From: Streptomyces globisporus | Lineage (GTDB): Bacteria; Actinomycetota; Actinomycetes; Streptomycetales; Streptomycetaceae | Assembly (NCBI GenBank): GCA_014649555.1 | Contig: BMTG01000025.1 | Span: 1-50,534 of the forward strand | DNA: 50,534 nucleotides | Reading direction: 5' to 3' | Part shown: positions 9,012 through 15,797 of the stretch, one piece after another | How the letters are laid out: each line of letters opens with the position of its first letter | Numbering within the stretch: position 1 is the first letter of the stretch | Position numbers and translations under genes: made by a program | The notes under the pieces: model-generated | Told to the model about the DNA's origin: nothing | Seen by the model: only the letters and a program-made list of their open reading frames with translations | Database searches by the model: none

Positions 9012-10469
9012 TCAGGACTCGTGGGCAAGGACGGCGTCGAAGTTCTCACGGAAGGCGGAGACCTCCGGCTGGCGCTGCCACGGGACCAGCGTCTTGTCGA
9101 GGTTGACTAGTTCGCGCATGATTCGGCAGGAGCCGGTGTCCCGTGCGACGGCCAGCGCCTGGAGGCCGACGACAGCGGCCTCTTCCGGCGAGCCGGCGCC
9201 AGCGTGGGCGACTGCGGCGCGGGCCAGATAGACGCCCCGGTCTCGGTGATAGCCCGCTGGCAGTGCCTTGATGGCGTTGGTGAAGACCTCCGCAGCCTGG
9301 GCGTGCTTCCCCAGCACCTCCAGGCCCTGCGCGCGGTGGACGTCGAGGTACTGCTCGTTCAGCCACACGCCCCAGGGGGTCGTGTCGCTGGAGACGCGGT
9401 CAAGGGAGTTGCGGACGTCGTCGATCGCGCGCTCGCTGTCGCTGGACTCGCCTCGAAGCGCGTGGCCGTACGACTCGTAGGTCCGGGCGACCGCCGCGAG
9501 GCGGCTCCGGGGCCGCGCCATCCGCTGCGCTGCTTCGGCTAGGTCGACGACGTCGACCAGGTTCCGCTTCTCCCCGGCGAGCTGCGCCTTGCGCGCCATA
9601 ACATAGGAGGTCAGGTCGCCGTCGTCGACGGTGTGGCTCCACTGGAACGCCCTGTCGAGCCAGAACTCCGCGCTGCCGAAGTCGCCCATGTCCTGGTAGA
9701 GCCAGGAGGCGAACTCCGCGTACTGCGTCTGGAGTTCCATCAGGTCCTGACGGTCGGCGCCCTTGGTGTCCTGGCGCAGCGTCTTGATCTTCTCGATGTG
9801 CTCGCGCACGGCCGCGATGGCGTGTCGCGGCCCCAGCAGGTTGTCGTTGTCGATCAGCAGTCGGCGAGCCTGCCGGAAGTGCTCGATGGGTGTGCCGCTG
9901 TAGGCGGCCGCCATCCGCGAGGGCTGCTTCAGGCCCTGAACAATCTCGGAGTCCGCGACCGCCGGCGTACCCGCGCCGAATGCGGCCGCAGCGCCGATGC
10001 CCACCCCACCACGCAGCAAGTCGCGTCGATCGAGCGCCACGAATACCACCGATCCATCCCGTAGACGAGCGGGGACAAAGATCCCCTCATGATCAGACGC
10101 TGCCCGCTCGATGCCCGCTGTGGCCAGCCCGATCGACGCTTCGGATACGTGGGGAGCAGAAACGGATACAGGAGCCCGAGTGGATACACCGGGGTTGATC
10201 CGCGCCCAGAGGTCGACCAGCACGCCGCCGGCCCGGAGGAGAGAATCGATCAGCTCGACTTCGGCCCGGTCCTTCGGCGGGCGGCTGGCGTTCTCCCATT
10301 TCTGCAGCTTGGAGTGCGACATGAAGGACTTCGCGGCCAGCTCCCGAAGGGACATGCCGCGGACCTTTCGGAGCTCTCGAAGCGTGTATCCGAAGCGGTG
10401 CAGAGGCGACTGCTCCGGCGTCAGCACGTTCGGCTGCTGCCCCACTTGGTGATCCCTCCATGTCTCCAC
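9012..10469 (-). CDS. Xre-type regulator with C-terminal TPR-like sensor region
   Basis: 485 residues. An Xre helix-turn-helix lies at ~28-80 (FGYTLRELRKVRGMSLRELA, SHSKLQKWENASRPP). A short segment DRRDLLRGGVGIGAAAAFGA follows near 150-170, then a long helical region (~180-480) with TPR-like repeats such as ...AEFASWLYQDMGDFGSAEFW and AQGLEVLGKHAQAAEVFTNAIKAL. This is the pattern of actinomycete regulators that bind a small ligand or peptide through TPRs. The first codon is uncertain: GTG 10469 has no clear ribosome site and could be leaderless; a GTG near 10428 is an alternative. A perfect palindrome (10473-10495) sits just upstream, suggesting autoregulation. First gene of the RibD-like cassette. 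Confidence 0.85.
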   Translation of the reverse strand: METWRDHQVGQQPNVLTPEQSPLHRFGYTLRELRKVRGMSLRELAAKSFMSHSKLQKWENASRPPKDRAEVELIDSLLRAGGVLVDLWARINPGVSTRAPVSVSAPHVSEASIGLATAGIERAASDHEGIFVPARLRDGSVVFVALDRRDLLRGGVGIGAAAAFGAGTPAVADSEIVQGLKQPSRMAAAYSGTPIEHFRQARRLLIDNDNLLGPRHAIAAVREHIEKIKTLRQDTKGADRQDLMELQTQYAEFASWLYQDMGDFGSAEFWLDRAFQWSHTVDDGDLTSYVMARKAQLAGEKRNLVDVVDLAEAAQRMARPRSRLAAVARTYESYGHALRGESSDSERAIDDVRNSLDRVSSDTTPWGVWLNEQYLDVHRAQGLEVLGKHAQAAEVFTNAIKALPAGYHRDRGVYLARAAVAHAGAGSPEEAAVVGLQALAVARDTGSCRIMRELVNLDKTLVPWQRQPEVSAFRENFDAVLAHES

Positions 10470-10472
10470 TCG

Positions 10473-10495
10473 GTGTATCCAGCGGCTGGATACAC
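10473..10495. promoter_or_regulatory. Perfect palindromic operator upstream of the Xre-TPR gene
   Basis: GTGTATCCAG-CGG-CTGGATACAC: 10-bp arms, perfect, 3-bp centre, lying 4 bp before the proposed start codon. A dimeric Xre protein is the natural ligand, and binding here would block transcription of the Xre/reductase/deaminase cassette. A related half site GGATACACCGG occurs inside the gene near 10181. Confidence 0.75.
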
Positions 10496-10529
10496 GTCCG
10501 ATCTAGAACTCGCTCCCGGGCTGGGCCTA

Positions 10530-10549
10530 CAACTTTGCTAACGAAGTTG
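10530..10549. promoter_or_regulatory. Inverted repeat CAACTT-N8-AAGTTG
   Basis: Six-base arms around TGCTAACG in the region between the Xre-TPR start and the GntR stop. Position about 60 bp upstream of the Xre-TPR gene suits an operator or activator site for that cassette. The binding protein is unknown. Confidence 0.4.
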
Positions 10550-10598
10550 GACCGGCCAAGGAGGGACGAACATGCATAACGGGACGTGGGAAAGAGCG

Positions 10599-10940
10599 TC
10601 AGTCGCTTTGGCCCTTCTCGATCCGTTCGAGGCGTGCGGCGAGGTCGGCGACCTGCTCCTCAAGGGCTTTGAGGGCGCGGGCAGTCGAGTCCTCGCTGGA
10701 CTCGGAGGCGCTCTCCGTAATGAAGCTGCCGCGTCCTTGGTGGGAGTAGATGAGCCCTGCTGTGCGCAGCTCGGTCAGGGCTCGCTGGACGGTGCCGGCC
10801 GCGACGCCGTACTCCTCTGCCAGTTCGCGTGTGCTCGGCAGTTTCGTCCCGGCGGTCCAGTGGCCGGAGCGGATCTTGTCGCGGACATCCTGAACGATTC
10901 GCTGGTACGGCTGCACGGCCTCGTTGCTCATGAGCGACAT
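10599..10940 (-). CDS. GntR-family transcriptional repressor (KorSA-like)
   Basis: 113 residues. Residues ~8-75 form a GntR winged helix: PYQRIVQDVRDKIRSGHWTA, GTKLPSTRELAEEYGVAAGT and VQRALTELRTAGLIYSHQGR. Instead of a full ligand domain there is a short coiled coil (ALKALEEQVADLAARLERIE). pSAM2 KorSA and other plasmid Kor proteins are GntR regulators that repress transfer or activator genes; the position here, divergent from the long rightward operon starting at 11118, fits that role. ATG 10940 has a GAGGGGG site 10 bases upstream. The specific assignment as KorSA is inference from family and context. Confidence 0.85.
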   Translation of the reverse strand: MSLMSNEAVQPYQRIVQDVRDKIRSGHWTAGTKLPSTRELAEEYGVAAGTVQRALTELRTAGLIYSHQGRGSFITESASESSEDSTARALKALEEQVADLAARLERIEKGQSD

Positions 10941-11117
10941 CGTAGGTCGACCCCCTCGCCTTAGCTAGCTTTCATAGCTTCCTCAATCAAGCACTTGACA
11001 CACCCCCGACTGTATCAGCTAAGTTAGATATGCCGATTAGGTAGACGGGGCGGCAAAGGCCCCCACCTGCCACTTCCTGGGATCTGTAGAGCCCGAACTC
11101 GAAGGGGGCACCACCCC
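10941..11117. promoter_or_regulatory. Divergent promoter/operator region between GntR and the rightward operon
   Basis: Contains CTTAGCT (10960-10966) and its inverse AGCTAAG (11018-11024), plus TAGCTAGC and GTTAGATA elements between them, and a TTGACA at 10995-11000 pointing right. The spaced AGCTAAG motifs are the likely GntR operators controlling both directions. The gene to the right has GAAGGGGG as ribosome site at about 11101-11108. Confidence 0.6.
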
Positions 11118-11501
11118 ATGAACACCACCAGCCGCTCCACCGCCAGCCTCGCCACCGAGAACTTCGACGCTGAGACACTCGCGCTCCTGGAGGCCGTCGA
11201 AGTGCCGCTCCCCGACTTCGCCGACCTGGATCTGGACGTCGCGTTCGGCACGCCGCTGGAGATGTTCGAGGCCGGCCCCCTCCCCCACGAGCGGCTGGAC
11301 GGCCTGGACATCACCGCCGCCGTCGCCGCGATCGAGGCCCGCGAGAACCGCATGCTCGCCGCCCGCGACATCCTCGCCACCGACCCGACCGCCACCGAGC
11401 TGGTGCGTGAGCGCCTGGCCGACGTCCTCATCCCCTACGCCGAGCAGCTGCGCATCACGCCGCCGGTCACCGCCACGGAGCCCCTGCCGCTCGCGGCCTA
11501 G
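11118..11501 (+). CDS. Hypothetical acidic protein, first gene of the rightward operon
   Basis: 127 residues from ATG 11118 with a good ribosome site GAAGGGGG. Rich in Asp, Glu, Ala and Leu with helices such as ALLEAVEVPLPDFADLDLDV and ITAAVAAIEARENRMLAARD. No Cys cluster, membrane segment or known motif is seen. As the first gene behind the GntR-controlled region it may be an activator or modulator in the place that Pra holds in pSAM2, but there is no sequence evidence for that role. Confidence 0.75.
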   Translation: MNTTSRSTASLATENFDAETLALLEAVEVPLPDFADLDLDVAFGTPLEMFEAGPLPHERLDGLDITAAVAAIEARENRMLAARDILATDPTATELVRERLADVLIPYAEQLRITPPVTATEPLPLAA

Positions 11502-11564
11502 CTCCAGCCGGGTCCTCACGGACCCGGCTCCCTCACCCGGACGCCGTCTCGTACGCGGCCGGAT

Positions 11565-11801
11565 GTGGGAGCCGGAACCTCGGTCCCCTTCGCACCACCC
11601 ACAACCGAAGAGCACTACCGCAGAGAGCTATGTGGATGCCTGCCTCAACTGGCGGGATGCCGGGTGACGAACGACGAGGTCCCCGTGCCGGCTCTTTGCG
11701 TGCACCACCTACAGCAGTTGCTCTGCCCTCTCTCCACGGCCCTCGTACGTCCGTGGCGGGTGGAGAACGCAACCAAGTCCGGACCCGAGCTTCTTCCTTG
11801 A
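11565..11801 (+). CDS. Small hypothetical protein with Cys/His pairs, 78 aa
   Basis: GTG 11565 to TGA 11799. The middle part is protein-like, with EEHYRRELCGCLPQLAGCRV and VPALCVHHLQQLL holding four Cys and two His that could bind zinc or an Fe-S cluster. It ends 14 bp before the next gene. Third-position G/C is only moderately biased and no strong ribosome site precedes the GTG, so the call is tentative. Confidence 0.45.
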   Translation: MGAGTSVPFAPPTTEEHYRRELCGCLPQLAGCRVTNDEVPVPALCVHHLQQLLCPLSTALVRPWRVENATKSGPELLP

Positions 11802-11815
11802 CCAGGGAGTTCCTG

Positions 11816-12610
11816 ATGCGTCCCAGCCGTCGGCCCGCCCTCAAGGCGAGCGAGATCCTGCCCCAGAACCTCAACCTCCGCGAGGGCGAGCGCCAGTCGA
11901 TCGTCTGCCCCGACTGCGACTCGTGGCACCCGCTCTACCGCAAGATGATCAAAACCCACCACCTGGACCGCGAGGCCCGCGGCGGCCGTGCTCCCCGCTG
12001 CCCCGGCAGCGCGCAGCTGATCGACATGGACATCAGCGTCGAGCAGTGGGGCGAGAGGATGCTCGCCGCCGACAGCACGGCGACGGGCCGCCGCTCCGCC
12101 CGCCAGCACTACAAGCCGCTGGCACAGCCGCCCACCCCGACCTACCGCCTCGCGACGCAGGGACCGCAGAGCGCACCTGCCCTGCCCCGCCTGGTCTCCC
12201 TGCTGGAGCGCGCCCGCCGCGCCGTCGACCGGCACCACGCCGCCTGCCCCCTGTGCAGGGCCGGCGGGCGGTGCCAGACGGGCCGCGCCCTGGAGATCCG
12301 GGCCGCCGAGACGCAGGCCTCCTGCACGATCGCCCGCGAGCAGCTGCACCGCCAGGAGCGCGATCAGGGCGACCGGTCGGCCGCTCCGACGCGCCGGTCC
12401 CAGTGGGCGGCCGTGCTCCCGGCGGTCCGGGACGCCGACACCCGCCGTACGTCCCTGCCGGGCCCGCCCGGACGGGCCGAGGCGCCCGCCCAGTCCGGAA
12501 CCGCCAACGTGCCGACAGAGCCGGAGAACCTCGAGGCGTACGACCGGCGGCAGGCCGAGCTCGGCAAGCAGTACGCACAGCGGAAGAGCTCGGTGGCTCT
12601 GCCCGCCTGA
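11816..12610 (+). CDS. Hypothetical zinc-binding mobile-element protein, 264 aa
   Basis: ATG 11816 is chosen for AGGGAG upstream and for the conserved-looking start MRPSRRPALKASEILPQNLN; the open frame continues upstream but without protein character. Residues ~29-65 hold CPDCDSWHPLY...H...CPGS, a possible zinc ribbon. Around 140-150 CPLCRAGGRCQTG forms a second Cys cluster, preceded by the helix LPRLVSLLERARRAVDRHH. The C-terminal third is Pro/Arg-rich and disordered. Two treble-clef-like clusters suggest nucleic-acid binding. Function not recognised. Confidence 0.75.
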   Translation: MRPSRRPALKASEILPQNLNLREGERQSIVCPDCDSWHPLYRKMIKTHHLDREARGGRAPRCPGSAQLIDMDISVEQWGERMLAADSTATGRRSARQHYKPLAQPPTPTYRLATQGPQSAPALPRLVSLLERARRAVDRHHAACPLCRAGGRCQTGRALEIRAAETQASCTIAREQLHRQERDQGDRSAAPTRRSQWAAVLPAVRDADTRRTSLPGPPGRAEAPAQSGTANVPTEPENLEAYDRRQAELGKQYAQRKSSVALPA

Positions 12611-12632
12611 CCCGCTCCGGACGAACGACCGA

Positions 12633-12671
12633 GGCCCCGGCCGACTCCACGCGAGGGGGTCTGCCGGGGCC
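12633..12671 (+). terminator. Hairpin terminator
   Basis: GGCCCCGGC-c-GAC pairs with GTC-t-GCCGGGGCC around a 13-base loop, 22 bp after the stop of the zinc protein gene and 50 bp before the next start. Strong GC stem without U-tract, as usual for Streptomyces. Confidence 0.65.
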
Positions 12672-12722
12672 GATGCTGTCGCAGCACTTCAACCCGATCG
12701 ATCAAGCCACGTGGAGGTACTG

Positions 12723-12953
12723 ATGACCTACGAAGAGGCGTTGCACCAGAGCAAGTCGGCCGGCGCGGCGCATGCCACCGACCCCGCCCTGATGGCCACC
12801 TTCTGCGAGGGCGCCCTGCAGACCTTGTGCGGCGCCGTCTCGCCCAAGCTCGTCTGGACCGGGGCGCAGGCCCGCGGGATGAGCACCACGGACCTGGCCG
12901 CGATGTGCGCGAGCAGCCCGCAGGAAGTCGCCGACCTTCAGTGGGTCGCGTAG
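12723..12953 (+). CDS. Small hypothetical protein, 76 aa
   Basis: ATG 12723 follows GTGGAGGTACTG, an excellent ribosome site. The protein MTYEEALHQSKSAGAAHATD... is helical with single Cys residues and ends in a helix-turn-helix-like segment MSTTDLAAMCASSPQEVADL. It sits between two strong hairpins and so appears to be its own small transcription unit or punctuated cistron. No family is recognised. Confidence 0.7.
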   Translation: MTYEEALHQSKSAGAAHATDPALMATFCEGALQTLCGAVSPKLVWTGAQARGMSTTDLAAMCASSPQEVADLQWVA

Positions 12954-12974
12954 CGGCTCCCCCGCGACGAACGA

Positions 12975-13021
12975 CCACGGCCCCGGCCACCCCGATGAAC
13001 TCGGGGTGGCCGGGGCCGTGG
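12975..13021 (+). terminator. Perfect 21-bp hairpin terminator
   Basis: Arms 12975-12995 and 13001-13021 are perfectly complementary (CCACGGCCCCGGCC...) with a 5-base loop TGAAC, 21 bp after the stop of the 76-aa gene. Confidence 0.85.
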
Positions 13022-13062
13022 CTGCTCGTACGGCAGCCCCGGGGCCACCGGCCCCGGAAAGC

Positions 13063-13099
13063 GACGCACCCCCAGGGATTACGGCCCCGGGGGTGCGTC
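13063..13099 (+). terminator. Second hairpin, GACGCACCCCC/GGGGGTGCGTC
   Basis: Perfect 11-bp stem (13063-13073 with 13089-13099), with a further CCAGGG/CCC pairing inside. It lies 30 bp upstream of the WhiB-like gene and could be a tandem terminator or an attenuator for it. Confidence 0.7.
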
Positions 13100-13129
13100 T
13101 TCGCAGATCACCCTCCCAAGAAGGGCAAC

Positions 13130-13678
13130 ATGCGCATGCACAGGATGACATCCACTACGGCCCGGCACCTGCGCCGGGGCGTACTCCAGGCGGCGGTCGA
13201 CGCCGGTGCGGTCTGCACCGGCCTCGGCCTCGACGCCTTCTTCCGCGCCGATCGGGAGACGGACATCGAGTGGGCCCCGCGCCGTACCACCGCGCTTCGG
13301 ACCTGCGCGACCTGCCCGGTACGCGCCGGGTGCGAGGAACTCGCCCTGCGCAACGGCGAAGGCGAGGTCGACGCCGACGAGTTCGTACGCGGCGGGCTGA
13401 CCGGCCCCGAGCTGGCCGACGCCCGTTCCGCCCAGGCCGTACGTCTGGCCGCCGCAGTCGCCACGGACCAGGACACCGAGGGCAGCACGCTCGATGCCCG
13501 GATGGCTGAACGGCACGTCCTGGCCACCACCTCCACCGAGCGGGTACGGAACGGCAAGCGGGTATCGCCTGCCGCTGTCCAGCAGGAGCAGAACACCCGG
13601 ATCCGTGCGCTCAGCCTCCAGATCGCCCGCACCCGCACCGCCCGCCGGGCGCGTGCCGGCTGGGGGGTGGCGGCATGA
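13130..13678 (+). CDS. WhiB-like iron-sulphur regulator (larger form, 182 aa)
   Basis: Starts at ATG 13130 behind AAGAAGGGC. The WhiB core is at ~18-75: Cys in AVCTGLGLDAFFRADRE, then TCATCPVRAGCEELAL giving the C-x2-C-x5-C ligand set for a 4Fe-4S cluster, and RGGLTGPEL as the counterpart of the G-(V/I)-W-G-G turn. The C-terminal ~100 residues are an Arg-rich helical extension (RIRALSLQIARTRTARRARA) likely to bind DNA. WhiB-like proteins normally act with sigma factor region 4; plasmid and phage copies often alter host development or element control. Its stop overlaps the next ATG by 4 bp. Confidence 0.88.
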   Translation: MRMHRMTSTTARHLRRGVLQAAVDAGAVCTGLGLDAFFRADRETDIEWAPRRTTALRTCATCPVRAGCEELALRNGEGEVDADEFVRGGLTGPELADARSAQAVRLAAAVATDQDTEGSTLDARMAERHVLATTSTERVRNGKRVSPAAVQQEQNTRIRALSLQIARTRTARRARAGWGVAA

Positions 13679-14142
13679 CGAACGCGACCCTCCCCACCCG
13701 GCAGTCGGCCACCGGCACGTGCCCGAAGCGCAGCGGCAACTTCGAAACCTGCAGTCGCGGCATCCCGCCGGGCCTCCCCCGCCACCAGCCGCACCCTGCC
13801 CCCTACACCCGGGGCGGCTGGCGTGGCATGGAGGAGGACGACAACCGTCGCGGGCCCGAGCGCGATGAGACCGACCAGCTCCACCAGGTCGTTCGCCGCC
13901 TGACGGACGATGGTGACCGCCGCGCCCGGGCCGCTGGCCGTCACGCCCGCCGCACGTATGCCGAGATGGCCCCGGGGCAGACGCGGCAGCCGGTGCTGCG
14001 GATGACCCGCCCGCTGACCTTCACACCGTCCGTCAGCAGCCTGGGTGCGGACGATGCATGCGTCCTGTGCGGCCGTTGGCTCTGCGGAGGCAACTGCTTC
14101 GCACCGGCCCCGACGCCGTCGCTTAGGGCGGTGGCCTCATGA
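13675..14142 (+). CDS. Hypothetical protein with C-terminal Cys cluster, 155 aa
   Basis: ATG 13675 overlaps the stop of the WhiB-like gene (ATGA), so it is translationally coupled to it. The N-terminal half is basic and poorly structured. Near residues 128-141 ACVLCGRWLCGGNCF gives four cysteines in a compact zinc-knuckle-like array. It ends in another ATGA overlap with the next small gene. Likely a small metal-binding partner protein; family not recognised. Confidence 0.65.
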   Translation: MTNATLPTRQSATGTCPKRSGNFETCSRGIPPGLPRHQPHPAPYTRGGWRGMEEDDNRRGPERDETDQLHQVVRRLTDDGDRRARAAGRHARRTYAEMAPGQTRQPVLRMTRPLTFTPSVSSLGADDACVLCGRWLCGGNCFAPAPTPSLRAVAS

Positions 14143-14249
14143 GTAGCTGCGGACACCCCCCGCGCCTGGTGACCGTCAACCACATCGGTGCTGATGGCAA
14201 GCCGTACCAGGGCGTGGTGCACGAGCCGTGCCAGTGCGGCGGTAAGTAG
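14139..14249 (+). CDS. Tiny Cys-containing conserved-type protein, 36 aa
   Basis: ATG 14139 overlaps the previous stop; TAG at 14247. It reads MSSCGHPPRLVTVNHIGADG then KPYQGVVHEPCQCGGK. An N-terminal Cys-Gly-His and a C-terminal Cys-x-Cys could together bind zinc. Base usage is strongly coding-like (G/C third positions) and coupling to the upstream gene supports expression. Small proteins of this look are frequent next to WhiB-like genes in actinomycete elements. Confidence 0.7.
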   Translation: MSSCGHPPRLVTVNHIGADGKPYQGVVHEPCQCGGK

Positions 14250-14260
14250 AGCAGCTGCTG

Positions 14261-14491
14261 ATGCCGCATCGGATAAGTGCCGCCCGGACCGCGCAGCACC
14301 TCGCCGTCCGGGCCCTCACCGTCCACGGCCTGGCACACCCGCTCACCCTCGCGCTCCTGGCGGCCGCCTCCACGGCGGCCGCCAGGGCGTGGGAGGCCGG
14401 GCACCAGGTGACAGACGTTCACCCCGCCAGCACCGAGAGCAGCCCCGGGACGCACCCCGGGGCTGCTCCGCACGGACCCAGGAGGTCCTGA
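14261..14491 (+). CDS. Possible small hydrophobic protein, 76 aa
   Basis: ATG 14261 to TGA 14489, overlapping the ATG of the next gene (TGATG). A hydrophobic stretch TVHGLAHPLTLALLAAASTAAARAW could span the membrane. However the last third covers the perfect hairpin at 14437-14468, and the start has no clear ribosome site. It may be a real coupled gene or a chance open frame in a terminator region. Confidence 0.4.
   Translation: MPHRISAARTAQHLAVRALTVHGLAHPLTLALLAAASTAAARAWEAGHQVTDVHPASTESSPGTHPGAAPHGPRRS
14437..14468 (+). terminator. Hairpin GAGCAGCCCCGGG / CCCGGGGCTGCTC
   Basis: Perfect 13-bp stem with 6-base loop, ending 22 bp before the second WhiB-like start. The distance leaves room for the AGGAGG ribosome site only, so it could attenuate read-through into that gene or stabilise its mRNA. 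Confidence 0.7.
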
Positions 14492-14814
14492 TGAACCCCT
14501 TCTCCATCGTCACCGCCGTCTGCGCCCCTTCCGCGGACCTGCCGGTCAACACCAACTGGCGTACGCACTCCGCGTGCCGGGACGAGGACCCCGACCTGTT
14601 CTTCCCCATCGGCACCACCGGCCCGGCGATCGTCCAGGCCGAGGAGGCCAAGGCCGTCTGCCGCCGCTGCCCGGTCATGGAGCGCTGCCTGGACTGGGCG
14701 CTGGAGTCCGCCCAGGAACACGGAGTGTGGGGCGGCACCGACGAGACCGACCGCCGCCGGATCCACAGGCGGGCCGCGCGGCTGCGCCTCAAGGAACAGC
14801 GGTCCGCGGCGTGA
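14491..14814 (+). CDS. WhiB-like iron-sulphur regulator (107 aa)
   Basis: A canonical WhiB protein: ATG 14491 with AGGAGG ribosome site. Residues ~28-85 hold NWRTHSACRDEDPDLFFPIG, then AVCRRCPVMERCLDWAL (C-x2-C-x5-C) and the turn HGVWGGTDE, then a basic C-terminus RRRIHRRAARLRLKEQR. All four cluster cysteines are present. Such proteins bind a 4Fe-4S cluster and sigma-A region 4. It is coupled by GTGA overlap to the next small gene. Having two different WhiB proteins within 1.4 kb of one element is unusual. Confidence 0.95.
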   Translation: MNPFSIVTAVCAPSADLPVNTNWRTHSACRDEDPDLFFPIGTTGPAIVQAEEAKAVCRRCPVMERCLDWALESAQEHGVWGGTDETDRRRIHRRAARLRLKEQRSAA

Positions 14815-14990
14815 CGAAGCGCGGCTTGTACGAGCTCTACATGGCTGCCGCCGCAGCGGTCCGCGAGCACGACGCCACATGCACCACGTGCACGCCGGAG
14901 CTTCGCTGCCCGCCGGGCAGGCGCTTGTACGGCGAGCTGGTCCGGCTCCAGGACGACTACCTCGCCCAGCAGAAGACCCGGCGCACCTGA
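14811..14990 (+). CDS. Small protein with CxxC motifs, 59 aa
   Basis: GTG 14811 overlaps the WhiB stop. The sequence MTKRGLYELYMAAAAAVREH is followed by DATCTTCTPELRCPPG, three or four Cys in zinc-knuckle spacing, then a helix RLYGELVRLQDDYLAQQ. The translational coupling to the WhiB gene suggests joint action. Function is unknown. Confidence 0.7.
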   Translation: MTKRGLYELYMAAAAAVREHDATCTTCTPELRCPPGRRLYGELVRLQDDYLAQQKTRRT

Positions 14991-15028
14991 CCACACCACT
15001 CGCCCGCCCCCTCATCGAGGAGAGCCCC

Positions 15029-15367
15029 ATGGAAAGCCGCCGTCCCGCCCTTCCGACCACCAGCCTCTCCGTGCTGCCGGACTCGCTGTGCCAGCACACC
15101 CCGAGGTGCCCGAGCGCCGCCAGCCCCGACCGGGAGGCCGCGAAGGTGGTTGCTGCCCAGCCGGTGCAGGGCTGGAGTCTCCTGTGCAACTCCTTGCTGC
15201 TCTGGGAGGACACCGGGGCGCTGCTGCCCGACGGCCAGGTCGTCACCCCGCACCGGCCCACCGACACCTCCGAGTTCGTCGCCGGTCCGATGCGCAGCGG
15301 CAAGACCGACATGGCCGCGCTCACTGCGGCGATGACCGCCCGTTCCAGCAGCCCGCGCCCGCTCTGA
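15029..15367 (+). CDS. DUF5999-type small protein, 112 aa
   Basis: ATG 15029 after GAGGAGAG. The segment SLCQHTPRCPSAASPDREAAKVV...QGWSLLCNSLLLWEDTG..LLPDGQVVTPHRP is the hallmark of the DUF5999 family found across Streptomyces genomes and elements: a Cys-rich N-terminal knuckle, then GWSLLCNG and EDTGELLPDG blocks. Function of the family is not known. The C-terminal ~30 residues, which include GPMRSGKTDMAAL, are less typical. Confidence 0.8.
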   Translation: MESRRPALPTTSLSVLPDSLCQHTPRCPSAASPDREAAKVVAAQPVQGWSLLCNSLLLWEDTGALLPDGQVVTPHRPTDTSEFVAGPMRSGKTDMAALTAAMTARSSSPRPL

Positions 15368-15475
15368 CGATCCGCCCGCACCGACCGCCACACGCCAGCG
15401 GGCCGGGGGCCGAACAGCCCGGACTTCGCGCCCACCCGGCGGGAGCCGCCCGGAGTTCCGGGCCCGCCCCGCGCC

Positions 15476-15797
15476 GTTTCGCGAGCACACCCGCCCGCCC
15501 CCCGGACCGTCGGCCTTCTCGGGCGGCCGGAGCGGGTAGAGCGGGTGTCCGGTTCGCAGGTAACCGTCCGCACCACCGGCCGTTTCGGGAACGCGTCACC
15601 GCGTTTCGGGAGCGGCCCCCGCTGTTTCGTGCCCACCCGAACGCCCCCTTCTGGAGGACCTCGTGACGATCACCGACTGGCCGCGAACCGCGGCCGAACC
15701 CGACCCCGCTTCGCCCCCGCCGACCGTCGTTTCGGAGACACCGGCCGCCGTTTCGGGAACACCCGGCACCGTTTCGGAGACACCGGATTTCGTTTCG
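15476..15797 (+). repeat. GTTTCG direct-repeat array with 21-bp phase
   Basis: The hexamer GTTTCG, usually extended to GTTTCGG(G/A)(A/G), occurs at 15582, 15603, 15624, 15729, 15750, 15771 and 15792. All spacings are 21 bp or an exact multiple (105 = 5 x 21). A further copy is at 15476. The first copies are upstream of the gene at 15663; the last four are inside it and encode Val-Ser (GTT TCG) each time, using codons uncommon in this G/C-rich DNA. All copies face the same way. Conservation of a DNA motif across coding and non-coding sequence points to a protein-binding array (iteron, clt/TRS-like or segregation site). Confidence 0.8.
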
